64,000 bases of DNA from Balneolales bacterium (lineage in GTDB: Bacteria; Bacteroidota; Rhodothermia; Balneolales; Natronogracilivirgulaceae): assembly GCA_007132975.1 (NCBI GenBank), contig SLNO01000042.1:44137-108136 (forward strand). Direction: 5' to 3'. How positions within the stretch are numbered: the first letter of the stretch is position 1; each line of letters starts with the position of its first letter. Position numbers and translations under genes: made by a program. The notes below the pieces were generated by a model, which saw only the letters and a program-made list of their open reading frames with translations, had not been told where the DNA came from and did no database searches. Shown in pieces: positions 43,384-52,154 of this stretch.

Positions 43384-45930
43384 ATGAAAAGGAAAAACGT
43401 ACTTTTTGCACTGGTTATTTTTACGGCATTCACTGCTGGGTCCTGTGCGCATCTGTTTTTCGATGACAGGGAGGAGGAAACCGTACTATTTGAGGAAGGT
43501 TGGATAGTCCCAGATGGTCCTATTCAGCTGCTCAGGGAACGCACCTGGGACCTGCATCACCAGAAGCTGCGTGTGAGGTTCCGGTTTGAAGAAGAGCAAG
43601 TCCTTGGACAGACAGAAATGCTTTTCACAAGCATGGAAAAGCAAAATGAATTGATATTTGACGCTAAAACAATGGTGTTCGACTCCATTTACGATGTGCG
43701 TGCCGGGAGAATTTTTGAATATGTCCAGGATTCAGCCATAGTTACGGTGCAACTGAACAAGCATTTTGACCCCGGGGACACGCTGGTGCTGGGTATTTCA
43801 TTTGTCTCAACTCCTCCTGAGCGTGGACTTTATTTTGTAAACCCACGTGGTGATGACCCAGTAAAACCGACACAAATATGGACGCTGGGTCAACCGGAAG
43901 ACAACAGCTTCTGGTTTCCCACCATCGATCATCCAGCCGAAAGGACTACACAGGAGACCTGGATCTCGGTTCCGGAGCGCTTCCAGACGCTATCAAACGG
44001 ACTTCTGCTTGATAGTCGTGTTTTTCCGGGAGACTCACTCCGCACGGATTACTGGAAACTCCACCAACCTCATGCGCCGTATCTTTTTGTACTTGCCGTT
44101 GGCGAATATGAGATCGTAGAGGAAAAAGTTGGTGACATGCTCTACCGCTATTATGTCGAATCACAGTTTGTGAATACTGTAGATTTAATTTACAAAAATA
44201 CTGCAGATATGGTGGTTTATTCCGAAGAGCTGACAGGTGTTCCCTGGCCATGGGATCCGGTTTACGCCCAGGCTCCTGTGCATGATTTCATTGCCCGCGG
44301 AATGGAGAACACGACAGCTACACTTCTTTATGACGCCGTGCAGTTTGATTTGAGGGGCTCGCAAGATCTCTCCAATCAGGACCTGATCATGCATGAGGTC
44401 ATCCACCAGTGGTTTGGCAATCTTGTCACTTGCAAGGATTGGGCGAATCTGCCTCTGAATGAAGGGTTTGCCAACTATTTTGAATCTGCATACCGCCTGC
44501 ACAACGATGGCCGCGATGAATACCTCTGGAAAAATCACAACGATCGGCTCCGTTATTTTTCCGAAGCGGAAACATATCGCCGTCCCTTGATTTTCTACAG
44601 CTACAACATACCGGAGGATATGTACGACCGGCATACATACCAAAAGGCCGGGCAGGTGCTGCGCATGCTTCATGATTACCTGGGAGATGAGCTATGGTGG
44701 GAGGGAGTCAATCTTTGGCTGGATCGGCATGCCTTTGATGCCGTTGATGTCTTTGATTTACAAAGTGTGTTTGAGGATGTAAGTGGTATGGATCTGTACT
44801 TTTTTATCGATCAGTGGTTTCTGAAACCTGGCCATCCATATCTGGAGCTATCTCACGAAATATCCGGCAGCAGGGCCGAACTGTTTGTCGAACAAATCCA
44901 TGACACTATCCGGCAGCCATTGTTTACGCTTTACCCTGAGGTGCTTGTTGTGACAACGGGTGGGGAAATGCGGGAAAGAATCCGAATAGACGGTCCTGTC
45001 CACACTTTTGATTTTGAGTCAAGTCATGAAATTTTAGATGTAATTGTAGATCCTGAACGAGTACAGTTAGCTCAATACTTCCACGACATTTCTGTCGGTT
45101 CGTTGCAAAGGCGGCTCCAAAGCAGGCATCTTTTGGTCAGGGCAGAGGCACTTTCACTTGCAGAGGATTTCATGGAATACCGCACCATTCGTGAGAAAGT
45201 TGCTCAAATGGCTCTTGGGGATCCTTTTTGGGGGATTCGGATGACAGCTTACGGACTGGTGTCCGACTATATCGGATTGTTTGAAACCGGGGATATTCTC
45301 CCAATGGCGATGAAAGCCAGTTATGATAACGAACCGGCCTATGAAGTGCGTAGGGAAGCCCTGAATGTTTTGCGCAATATGGAAATTGCATCTACAGAGA
45401 TACATATTATGGTACAACAGCATTTAACAGAAATGATGTCAGATACCAGCTACTTTGTTGCTGCTGATGCGATTGTCTCTGCCGGTGAGCTTTTTCCGGA
45501 GCATGTGGCCACTCTTGTTTTACCGTATGTGGAAAGAGAGTCATACCAGGATATCCTCAAAAATGCTGTTGCGCACGCGATGATCTTGTCAGGACAGCCA
45601 GCGGCCCAGCAAATCCTGATGAGGCTTGCAGAAGAACCTGGAGAAAGACGATTCAGGAACATGGCGTTGTCGTATCTGGGTGATAACATAAGACAGATGG
45701 AATCGGATATGCAGGAAATGGCTGTAGAGCTGTTTGGACGCATTGTCCATGATCCGTCCCGGATGTACCGCATTTTGGCATACGAAGCTTTGGGATCGGC
45801 TGGTGCTGCGAAGTACCTTGACGAGCTGAGAACAATTCTTGATACCGGCATATCAGATCCCGGAGAACGGCGGGAACTCAAGGACGTTATTCGTATCCTG
45901 GAGTACAACAAGTTGATTGACGGCGAATGA
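43384..45930 (+). CDS. M1-family aminopeptidase lipoprotein with HEAT-like tail
   Basis: A zinc aminopeptidase of the M1 (gluzincin) family. The exopeptidase motif is GMEN (about residue 305) and the zinc site is HEVIHQW with the downstream Glu in NEGFANYFES (about 337-365). The C-terminal 280 residues are repeated helical pairs (LLVRAEALSLAEDF, YEVRREALNVLRNM), a HEAT-type array. I place the start at 43384 (MKRKNVLFALVIFTAFTAGSCAH), which gives a lipobox AGSC; the ORF-track start adds 41 non-protein-like residues. Length 848 aa. It likely digests peptides at the cell surface or in the periplasm. Confidence 0.92.
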   Translation: MKRKNVLFALVIFTAFTAGSCAHLFFDDREEETVLFEEGWIVPDGPIQLLRERTWDLHHQKLRVRFRFEEEQVLGQTEMLFTSMEKQNELIFDAKTMVFDSIYDVRAGRIFEYVQDSAIVTVQLNKHFDPGDTLVLGISFVSTPPERGLYFVNPRGDDPVKPTQIWTLGQPEDNSFWFPTIDHPAERTTQETWISVPERFQTLSNGLLLDSRVFPGDSLRTDYWKLHQPHAPYLFVLAVGEYEIVEEKVGDMLYRYYVESQFVNTVDLIYKNTADMVVYSEELTGVPWPWDPVYAQAPVHDFIARGMENTTATLLYDAVQFDLRGSQDLSNQDLIMHEVIHQWFGNLVTCKDWANLPLNEGFANYFESAYRLHNDGRDEYLWKNHNDRLRYFSEAETYRRPLIFYSYNIPEDMYDRHTYQKAGQVLRMLHDYLGDELWWEGVNLWLDRHAFDAVDVFDLQSVFEDVSGMDLYFFIDQWFLKPGHPYLELSHEISGSRAELFVEQIHDTIRQPLFTLYPEVLVVTTGGEMRERIRIDGPVHTFDFESSHEILDVIVDPERVQLAQYFHDISVGSLQRRLQSRHLLVRAEALSLAEDFMEYRTIREKVAQMALGDPFWGIRMTAYGLVSDYIGLFETGDILPMAMKASYDNEPAYEVRREALNVLRNMEIASTEIHIMVQQHLTEMMSDTSYFVAADAIVSAGELFPEHVATLVLPYVERESYQDILKNAVAHAMILSGQPAAQQILMRLAEEPGERRFRNMALSYLGDNIRQMESDMQEMAVELFGRIVHDPSRMYRILAYEALGSAGAAKYLDELRTILDTGISDPGERRELKDVIRILEYNKLIDGE

Positions 45931-45936
45931 GTCAAT

Positions 45937-45968
45937 GACTTCCTTAAGATTGCCTCGCAATCAGGAAA
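45937..45968. terminator. Hairpin between convergent genes
   Basis: GATTGC-CTC-GCAATC, extended by TTCCT / AGGAA, follows the M1 stop by a few bases in the 268-bp gap before a convergent membrane-protein gene. It has no T-run, so a terminator role is tentative; nothing else is clear in the gap. Confidence 0.3.
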
Positions 45969-46198
45969 GCCTTGAAGTACATCTTGGTCTTTATGCAACC
46001 AACATATTCACAGGAATGCCTTCGACAGATAAGCAGCTGTGAAAGAAACGATCCATCCGGATTTGGCAGCTGTATTAAAAAGTCGCATAATTAATATTAT
46101 GTAAAGTAGTGGATTGAGAATTCAAGAATGAAATCAGTGATTCAGTACACTCCTGCCCTTGCATCTCCATGCTTCAATTTACATGCAACTCCAAGATA

Positions 46199-46846
46199 TC
46201 AAACAAACCAGGTTTCTCTGCGCTGTTCCTGGTCGAGCAGCTGTTCATCGAGATTGTATATCTGGTTGTAGCCAACGGTGACAATCAATATCCCGCAGCT
46301 CGTCAGAAGCATCCATGCGTATGCTGGAAAGTCGAAATACGTTTCCGGTATCCAGTACATAACAAAGGTGATTGCAAAAAACAACACGCCAACAAGCATG
46401 TAAGCATAGCTACCGTCTTTTTTAGTCCTGTAGCTGTAAATAAGTAATGATATCAGTAACGCGCTGCCTTGATACAATGCCAGTGCCCATTGCTTTACAA
46501 TTACAGTTTCAATAATGAGCGGATACACAAGGATGAGAATCAGCGGAGCAAATGTGAAAGATTTCGGGAATCTGGAAAAAACAGGCCTGAACTCGCGTAA
46601 CAGTGCCGCTGCAGCTGAAAGCACGAGGGAAACAGAAAAAACGGTGGACCACTCACCGATGAATAATGGATCCAGAACGGGGAAAAAAATGGCAAGGAAC
46701 GACGCTATCCCTATCAGTGCAAGGAAGGCAGCGGAAGTACCCAGACAGAAATGAATTATCCTTCTGTCAATGGAATAAAGCCTGTAAAAATTAATTGTGG
46801 CGTAAAAGGAAATGATAAAAAGGATTATACCTGATAAACCTTCCAT
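46199..46846 (-). CDS. Hypothetical integral membrane protein
   Basis: A 215-aa protein with about seven hydrophobic segments (4-20, 35-56, 65-80, 98-113, 118-136, 148-163, 172-190) and a short charged C-terminus (NLDEQLLDQEQRRETWFV). I do not recognise a family; the layout recalls small multi-pass sensors or 7TM-type membrane domains, but no signalling domain is attached. It lies 64 bp downstream of the DinB-like gene on the same strand. Confidence 0.6.
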   Translation of the reverse strand: MEGLSGIILFIISFYATINFYRLYSIDRRIIHFCLGTSAAFLALIGIASFLAIFFPVLDPLFIGEWSTVFSVSLVLSAAAALLREFRPVFSRFPKSFTFAPLILILVYPLIIETVIVKQWALALYQGSALLISLLIYSYRTKKDGSYAYMLVGVLFFAITFVMYWIPETYFDFPAYAWMLLTSCGILIVTVGYNQIYNLDEQLLDQEQRRETWFV

Positions 46847-46910
46847 AATATTTTAATATGTGAAATGAAAAAGCAGCTATGCCTCCTTATCAGCTATAGA
46901 CGCAGTAATA

Positions 46911-47399
46911 TCAGCCATGGAGCTTTTCAATATCCATTGAAAGCATCCTTTCAGCTACCGATTTAAGCTGCTTTCTATCATAGCGTACCATGCTTTCGAC
47001 CAGTGCTGTCAAATCATAATCCCCATCCAGAAACACAAAGGTTTTTTGGAATTCCTGGCTGTCCAATTCCTCCAGCAGCCCTATAACCTCTCTCCTGCTG
47101 CTGATAAGACTGTCCAGTAGCACGTCTGGATCATCCAATTGAGTTCGGGATTTTTCCATGCGTGAATCGAAATCCCGGAAGCTCCATTCCAGGGGCTGGT
47201 CGTTGCCCTTTGTCATTTTCTGAATCAACGGCAGGAAAAAAACGTTTGCAGCCTCTCCAATCCGCGCAAGCAGATCCAGGACGGAGTCCTGTCCCATGGG
47301 CCTCTCATCAAATGGAACCTCCCTGACCATGCTTTTAAGCAGGGTCAGTTCGTCAACCAGCCATGCTGCGTCACCGATTAGTTGCTTGTGAGTGGTCAT
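46911..47399 (-). CDS. DinB/YfiT-like four-helix protein
   Basis: The 162-aa sequence has four amphipathic helices, and the spacing and polar residues resemble the DinB-like superfamily (DAAWLVDELTLLKSMV, SVLDLLARIGEAANVFFLPLIQKM, RREVIGLLEELDSQEFQKTF, LTALVESMVRYDRKQLKSVAERML). The usual metal-binding His residues are not all evident (there is no clear H at helix 2 and one His is absent from YDRKQ, where HxxxH is typical). It may be a divergent member without metal. It follows nuoI by 88 bp. Confidence 0.6.
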   Translation of the reverse strand: MTTHKQLIGDAAWLVDELTLLKSMVREVPFDERPMGQDSVLDLLARIGEAANVFFLPLIQKMTKGNDQPLEWSFRDFDSRMEKSRTQLDDPDVLLDSLISSRREVIGLLEELDSQEFQKTFVFLDGDYDLTALVESMVRYDRKQLKSVAERMLSMDIEKLHG

Positions 47400-47487
47400 C
47401 GGAGGGTGGATAATCTGTTAACCAAAATCTTGGGGATATTGCTGATTTCAAATTGCACAACAATGCCAGTGGCGCGGCACGGCATGG

Positions 47488-48174
47488 TCAGTCCCTTTTG
47501 AGTTCTGGCTGTTTGCCCTGTTTTCTTTGTTCTTCGATCATTTCAACCAGTGACAGACTCGTTTCCCAGCGTTTGTCGCGGTTTCGGACAGAGTGGATAT
47601 TGTTGTCTTCGTCAAAATTCCAAAACTGACCGAATTGACGATTTTTATATTCTCGGAGATACTCAAGGCGATCCCTGAGCTCTTCTTTTGATACCAGAAG
47701 CTTCGATTTGTCATAGACCGCCTCTTCCCTTGTCTCAAATACTAGGTCGTAATCCTTGCTCATGACAATCGCCTCTTCCGGACAAACTTCCTCGCAATAA
47801 CCGCAATAAATGCAACGGAGCATGTTTATTTCGAAGAAATCAGGATACCGCTCTTTGGGGTCATCGCTATTTTCAGATGCCTGCATGCTTATGGCAAGCG
47901 GTGGACATGCACGGGCACACAACCCGCAGGCCACACAGCGCTCCTGACCTTCATCCTCCACAAGAACAGGCCGTCCCCGGAATATGGACGGTGGATCGAA
48001 CCGCTCTTCGGGGTATTTCATGGTGAATTTTGGCTGGAACATCTGCTTCAGCGTGTACCACATCCCACGGAAAATTTCCGGGAAATAAATCCTTTCAAGA
48101 AAGTTCAGCGTCCGTTCTCTTGCTGGATCGCTAACTTTTGCATTGGTTCTTGGTATCTCGAGGTTTTCTGACAT
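47488..48174 (-). CDS. nuoI: NADH-quinone oxidoreductase subunit I
   Basis: Carries the two 4Fe-4S clusters N6a and N6b between the peripheral arm and NuoB. The two ferredoxin motifs are complete: C80-x2-C83-x2-C86-x3-C90 and C121-x2-C124-x2-C127-x3-C131. The C-terminal extension of about 90 residues ([19 protein letters not shown] and so on) makes it 228 aa, longer than E. coli NuoI (180). It sits far from nuoA-F and has its own consensus promoter; no nuoG, H or J-N is next to it. Confidence 0.93.
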   Translation of the reverse strand: MSENLEIPRTNAKVSDPARERTLNFLERIYFPEIFRGMWYTLKQMFQPKFTMKYPEERFDPPSIFRGRPVLVEDEGQERCVACGLCARACPPLAISMQASENSDDPKERYPDFFEINMLRCIYCGYCEEVCPEEAIVMSKDYDLVFETREEAVYDKSKLLVSKEELRDRLEYLREYKNRQFGQFWNFDEDNNIHSVRNRDKRWETSLSLVEMIEEQRKQGKQPELKRD

Positions 48175-48231
48175 TCTTTCTTACGTGTCGCAGTTGAAAA
48201 TTAGCCTGGATTAGTCCTGTACAAGGCATTC

Positions 48232-48262
48232 CAAAAATAACGCATGTCTGTGTTCCATCAAA
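48232..48262 (-). promoter_or_regulatory. Predicted nuoI promoter
   Basis: On the minus strand TTTG is followed after 19 nt by TATTTTTG, a perfect Bacteroidota -33/-7 pair. A start near 48226 leaves a leader of about 50 nt. It lies in the 120-bp gap between der and nuoI. Confidence 0.6.
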
Positions 48263-48294
48263 GGATTCTGTTTCATTAAGCCAGGGCAAGGGGA

Positions 48295-49602
48295 TTATTT
48301 TTCCTTGAATACCATGGTAATGGGCACTCCTTTAAACTGGAACCATGCACGCAGCTGGTTTTCTATATATCGCCTGTAATTGGCCGGAAGTTCCCTGGGC
48401 ATGTTCATGAAAAAAGCGAACACCGGTGGACGGCTTTTCACCTGGGTGACATATTTGATGGTCAGTTGATGACCCCGTGCATAGGGAAGCGGGCGCTGGG
48501 ACGTGATCTCCTTGAGGAAACGGTTGAGTTCTGATGTCGAAATTTTTTTTGAGCGGTGTTGCAGGACCTCTTCGGCTTCATCAATGACACGGTGGATTCG
48601 TTGTCCGGAAACGGCCGAAATGGTGACCACGGGAACGTATTTCAGATTGGGTACCTTCCGGTAAACGGCTTCCATGAACTCCTTTGCCGTATTTGTCTCC
48701 TTTTCGATAAGATCCCATTTGTTAAGGGCTATTACCATGCCCTTGTTGAATTGTTCCGCCTGTCGCAGCAAGCGCGCTTCCTGGAGCTGGAATCCCTGGG
48801 GGGCGTCTACCAGCAGGATGGCAACATCGCATTCACGGATGCTTTTCTCGGTGCGTATGAGGCTGTAGAATTCGATGTTGTCTTGCACGCGGGAACGTTT
48901 GCGCAGCCCCGCAGTATCGATGAGCGTATAGGTGTTATCATTATACTTGAGCAGGCTGTTAACAGAATCCCGGGTAGTTCCTGCAATGTCTGTCACGATG
49001 CATCGATCGTCATTGAGCAAGGCGTTTATGAAACTGCTCTTGCCAACGTTTGGCCGACCAATCACAGCAAATTTCGGCCATTTTTCCGCCTCTGTGATCT
49101 CTTTTTGCTCAGGCAGCATGCCAGACAGGCGATCCAGCAGCTCGCCGCTGCCCATGCCGGAAAGAGCCGAAACCGGAAACAGGTCCTCAAATCCAAGGCG
49201 GTAAAATTCAGGTGCTAGCATGGCTTTTCCACTGTCGTCGGATTTATTGACGGCAAGGATTACCGGTTTGTTCTGTTTTCGAAGCAATTTGGCCACTGCG
49301 TCATCTTCTGTTGTAATCCCTTGCAGCACATCAACAACGAAAATGATAAGGTCGGCCTCGCGAATGGCCAATTCCACCTGGTTTCTTATCCCTTGAACAA
49401 TGGCGTCCCCTTTGTCCGGTAGCCAGCCACCTGTGTCGATAATGGTAAAATCCCGGCCGTTCCAAAAGCTTTCCCCATAATGGCGATCGCGGGTTACACC
49501 TGCCTCGTCATGTACGATGGCCTGTCTCTCACCGAGCAAACGGTTGAAAAGTGTGGATTTGCCGACGTTAGGACGGCCTACAATGGCAACTACAGGCAAC
49601 AT
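48295..49602 (-). CDS. der: Ribosome-associated GTPase Der (EngA)
   Basis: Two tandem GTPase domains needed for 50S ribosome assembly. Domain 1 has GRPNVGKSTLFNRLLG (residues 8 on), DTGGW and NKSD; domain 2 has GRPNVGKSSFINALL, DTAGLRKRSRV and NKWD. A KH-like domain closes the C-terminus (KFVTQVKSRPPVFAFFMNMPRELPANYRRYIENQLR-type region). The protein has 435 aa, normal. It is followed by nuoI under a separate promoter. Confidence 0.97.
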   Translation of the reverse strand: MLPVVAIVGRPNVGKSTLFNRLLGERQAIVHDEAGVTRDRHYGESFWNGRDFTIIDTGGWLPDKGDAIVQGIRNQVELAIREADLIIFVVDVLQGITTEDDAVAKLLRKQNKPVILAVNKSDDSGKAMLAPEFYRLGFEDLFPVSALSGMGSGELLDRLSGMLPEQKEITEAEKWPKFAVIGRPNVGKSSFINALLNDDRCIVTDIAGTTRDSVNSLLKYNDNTYTLIDTAGLRKRSRVQDNIEFYSLIRTEKSIRECDVAILLVDAPQGFQLQEARLLRQAEQFNKGMVIALNKWDLIEKETNTAKEFMEAVYRKVPNLKYVPVVTISAVSGQRIHRVIDEAEEVLQHRSKKISTSELNRFLKEITSQRPLPYARGHQLTIKYVTQVKSRPPVFAFFMNMPRELPANYRRYIENQLRAWFQFKGVPITMVFKEK

Positions 49603-49625
49603 TCGGACAGTGATTTTTTATGAAA

Positions 49626-49658
49626 TGTGACAACACAGCTGCATATTTTTTATCTTTG
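49626..49658 (+). promoter_or_regulatory. Predicted promoter of the small membrane gene
   Basis: TGTG followed after 21 nt by TATCTTTG, a perfect -7 element with a weak -33. It lies downstream of the ORF-track start at 49627, which supports the later ATG at 49696. Confidence 0.42.
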
Positions 49659-49695
49659 TGAAGATACACATCGTTATCTCAGTAAAAAAACAGAT

Positions 49696-49935
49696 ATGCT
49701 TCAAATCGTACATGAGCAATTTGGAACCGTTGGTTCCATTCTGGTCGCACTTATTGCCTTTACTTTTGTTATATTGTGGATTGCGGCTATTTCAGGCATT
49801 CAGGAGTACCCATACTCCGAAAAGCGGAAGCTCTTTATAACAGTATTGTTCATCCTGATCCCTCCCTACGCCCTGATCTGGCTGGGCAAAGATATGTACA
49901 GGCAGTACAAAATCCTGAAGCTTGAAAAGGATTAA
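49696..49935 (+). CDS. Small two-TM membrane protein
   Basis: A 79-aa protein with two hydrophobic segments (about 11-34 and 45-65) and a basic C-terminus (GKDMYRQYKILKLEKD). The second segment (RKLFITVLFILIPPYALIWLGKDMY) recalls the PLDc_N-type small membrane proteins, but this is a loose likeness. The start at 49696 is chosen because a good promoter lies between it and the upstream frame start. Confidence 0.55.
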   Translation: MLQIVHEQFGTVGSILVALIAFTFVILWIAAISGIQEYPYSEKRKLFITVLFILIPPYALIWLGKDMYRQYKILKLEKD

Positions 49936-49972
49936 AATTGCCGGGAAGACGTATACTTTGTTTCTAAAAGTT

Positions 49973-51994
49973 TCATTGTTGGATATCTGAAGACAGGGAT
50001 CCATCGCTTATCTGTTTTATGGCGGGCTTTTCTTCTAAAAGCCATGTTTCCAGCACTTTTTCGGGGATTCCCTGCAGGAAACGCGAGGGATTTGAAAAAT
50101 ATTCACCATAAGAGCTTTCTTTTGTCACCGGATATGTCACGAAAAGCCTCTCTCTGGCACGGGTGCAAGCTACGTACAGCAACCTCAATTCCTCGTCCAT
50201 GGCGTCCGGGTCGTCCACGGCATATCCGGATGGAAGTATGCCTTCCAGACACTGGATCAGGAACACTGTATCCCATTCCAGTCCCTTTGCCGAGTGGATC
50301 GTGCTCAGGATCAATGGGTTTTCATCTTTGACGGAGCGTTCTGTGTCGACTGCAGTGGCATCGAGCGGATCCAGCGTAAGTTCTTGAAGGAGCTGGTCCA
50401 GATTACTGTAGGATGCAGCCAGGCCTGAAAAAGCCTCCAGATCCTTAAGCCGCTTCGGATGGTCATCGAAATGTTTGGCGCATATGGGTTTATAGTACTC
50501 CGCTGCAGCCTCAATAGCTTTACCGGGCTGGTTACGATTGGTTGCAATCTCGGATAGTGCCAAACTTAGCTGCTCAAGATGTTTCCGGTATGATCGGCTG
50601 GCCATTCCGCACTCGGCAAAATCTCGGGTTTTGTTACGTCTGAGCCAGGAAATAAGATCTTCAGCTGTTTTCGGTCCAATTCCCTCCAACAGAAGCAACA
50701 CCCTGTTCCATGAAATACTGTCATCTGGATTTACAATTATCTTGACATGCGCTAAAATATCGCGTATATGAGCCGCTTCAGCAAATTTCTGACCGCCGAA
50801 CTTCTGAAACGGGATATTTTTTCGATTCAGTTCCCACTCCAGGTCATAAGAGTCACGTCCATTTCGAAAGAGCACGGCCATATCACCCAGAGAAAGCCCC
50901 ATTTCTCTCATTTGAAGGATCATTTGCGAAACAAAGCGCGACTGGTCCCTTTCGCAGGGGGCTTTGACTATTCCTGGAAGATCCCCTCCCTCCTTGCGAG
51001 TGAAAAGTTTTTTGTCAAACTTTTTAGAAGCTTTGCTTATCAAAGTATTGGCGAGATCAAGTATGGGCTGAACAGATCGATAATTTTCCTCAAGGCGTAT
51101 AATCCTGCATCCCTCGAATCGGTCTGGAAATGTCAGAATGTTTCGGAAATCCGCACCACGAAAGGCATATATACTTTGAGCGTCATCCCCTACCGCCATG
51201 ATATTTCCATGTTCCGAACTGAAAAGATCTGCCAGTTCAGCCTGCAAAGCGTTGGTATCCTGGTACTCATCCACCATAACATGACGGTTGGCACATGCCA
51301 CTTTTCGGCGTATCTGTTCATTTTCCAGCAACAATTTTTTAGAATTAACAAGCAAATCGTCAAAATCCATTACACCATTCTCGCTTTTATAAGCAGAGTA
51401 TCTTGATTGCACCTCTTCAATGAGCTCATGATGGACAAGAAACTGAGGATATTCCGAGGCCAACACCTCATAGATTGGTACTTGACGGTTCACTGAGCTG
51501 GAGAAAATGGATAGCAGTGTCTGTTTTTGGGGGAAACGCTTGCCGCGGACTTGTGCAGCCAGGGGCCCCCTCACATAATGTATGGCGTCCGCAGCATCTG
51601 CCTGATCGAGCAGAGTGAATGAAGGTGGGTATGCGATATGGGTGGCATAGGTGTGGAGCAGCTGGTTACAGTAGTGGTGAAACGTGCCGCCCCTGACATG
51701 TGCACACCGTTCGTCAAGTACATCAGCGGCTTTATCCAGCATTTCTTTTGCCGCGCGACGGGTAAAGGTCAGCAGCAGTATATTGGAGGGAAGCACTCCG
51801 TCTTCCACGAGCCGTGCGACACGATAGACCAGGGTCCTGGTTTTTCCGGTTCCAGCACCTGCAATCAAAAGTGCCGGACCGTAATCGTGCATAACAGCAT
51901 CGTACTGCTGTTCGTTAAGCAGGTCAGTATAGGCGATACGATAATCAGATTCCCGCCGACTACCCTTGTCCTGTTCAAGTACAAAGCGTTTCAT
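49973..51994 (-). CDS. UvrD/Rep/PcrA-type superfamily 1 DNA helicase
   Basis: ATP-driven 3'-5' DNA helicase used in repair or replication restart. Motifs are in order: LNEQQYDAVMHDYGPALLIAGAGTGKTRTL (Q motif and Walker A), LTFTRRAAKEML, MVDEYQDTNALQ (Walker B), VGDDAQSIYAFRGA, LEENYRS, ILSTIHSAKGLEWDTVFLIQ and LLYVACTRARERLFVTYP. I set the start at 51994 (MKRFVLEQDKG, 673 aa); the ORF track adds 24 non-conserved residues. Which of UvrD, Rep or PcrA it replaces is not clear from the sequence. Confidence 0.92.
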   Translation of the reverse strand: MKRFVLEQDKGSRRESDYRIAYTDLLNEQQYDAVMHDYGPALLIAGAGTGKTRTLVYRVARLVEDGVLPSNILLLTFTRRAAKEMLDKAADVLDERCAHVRGGTFHHYCNQLLHTYATHIAYPPSFTLLDQADAADAIHYVRGPLAAQVRGKRFPQKQTLLSIFSSSVNRQVPIYEVLASEYPQFLVHHELIEEVQSRYSAYKSENGVMDFDDLLVNSKKLLLENEQIRRKVACANRHVMVDEYQDTNALQAELADLFSSEHGNIMAVGDDAQSIYAFRGADFRNILTFPDRFEGCRIIRLEENYRSVQPILDLANTLISKASKKFDKKLFTRKEGGDLPGIVKAPCERDQSRFVSQMILQMREMGLSLGDMAVLFRNGRDSYDLEWELNRKNIPFQKFGGQKFAEAAHIRDILAHVKIIVNPDDSISWNRVLLLLEGIGPKTAEDLISWLRRNKTRDFAECGMASRSYRKHLEQLSLALSEIATNRNQPGKAIEAAAEYYKPICAKHFDDHPKRLKDLEAFSGLAASYSNLDQLLQELTLDPLDATAVDTERSVKDENPLILSTIHSAKGLEWDTVFLIQCLEGILPSGYAVDDPDAMDEELRLLYVACTRARERLFVTYPVTKESSYGEYFSNPSRFLQGIPEKVLETWLLEEKPAIKQISDGSLSSDIQQ

Positions 51995-52154
51995 GATCTG
52001 GAATATATGTAAAATATATGTTACCGGGAAACTGATAAAAGGCATCTTGAAAAACAGTAACACCAAAAAGGACTCTTCAGCCGGTGTTGGAAGCTGTGCA
52101 TAACAATCAGGGAAAGATTCTTATTTTACCATACATACCATCATTTATCGCTTC

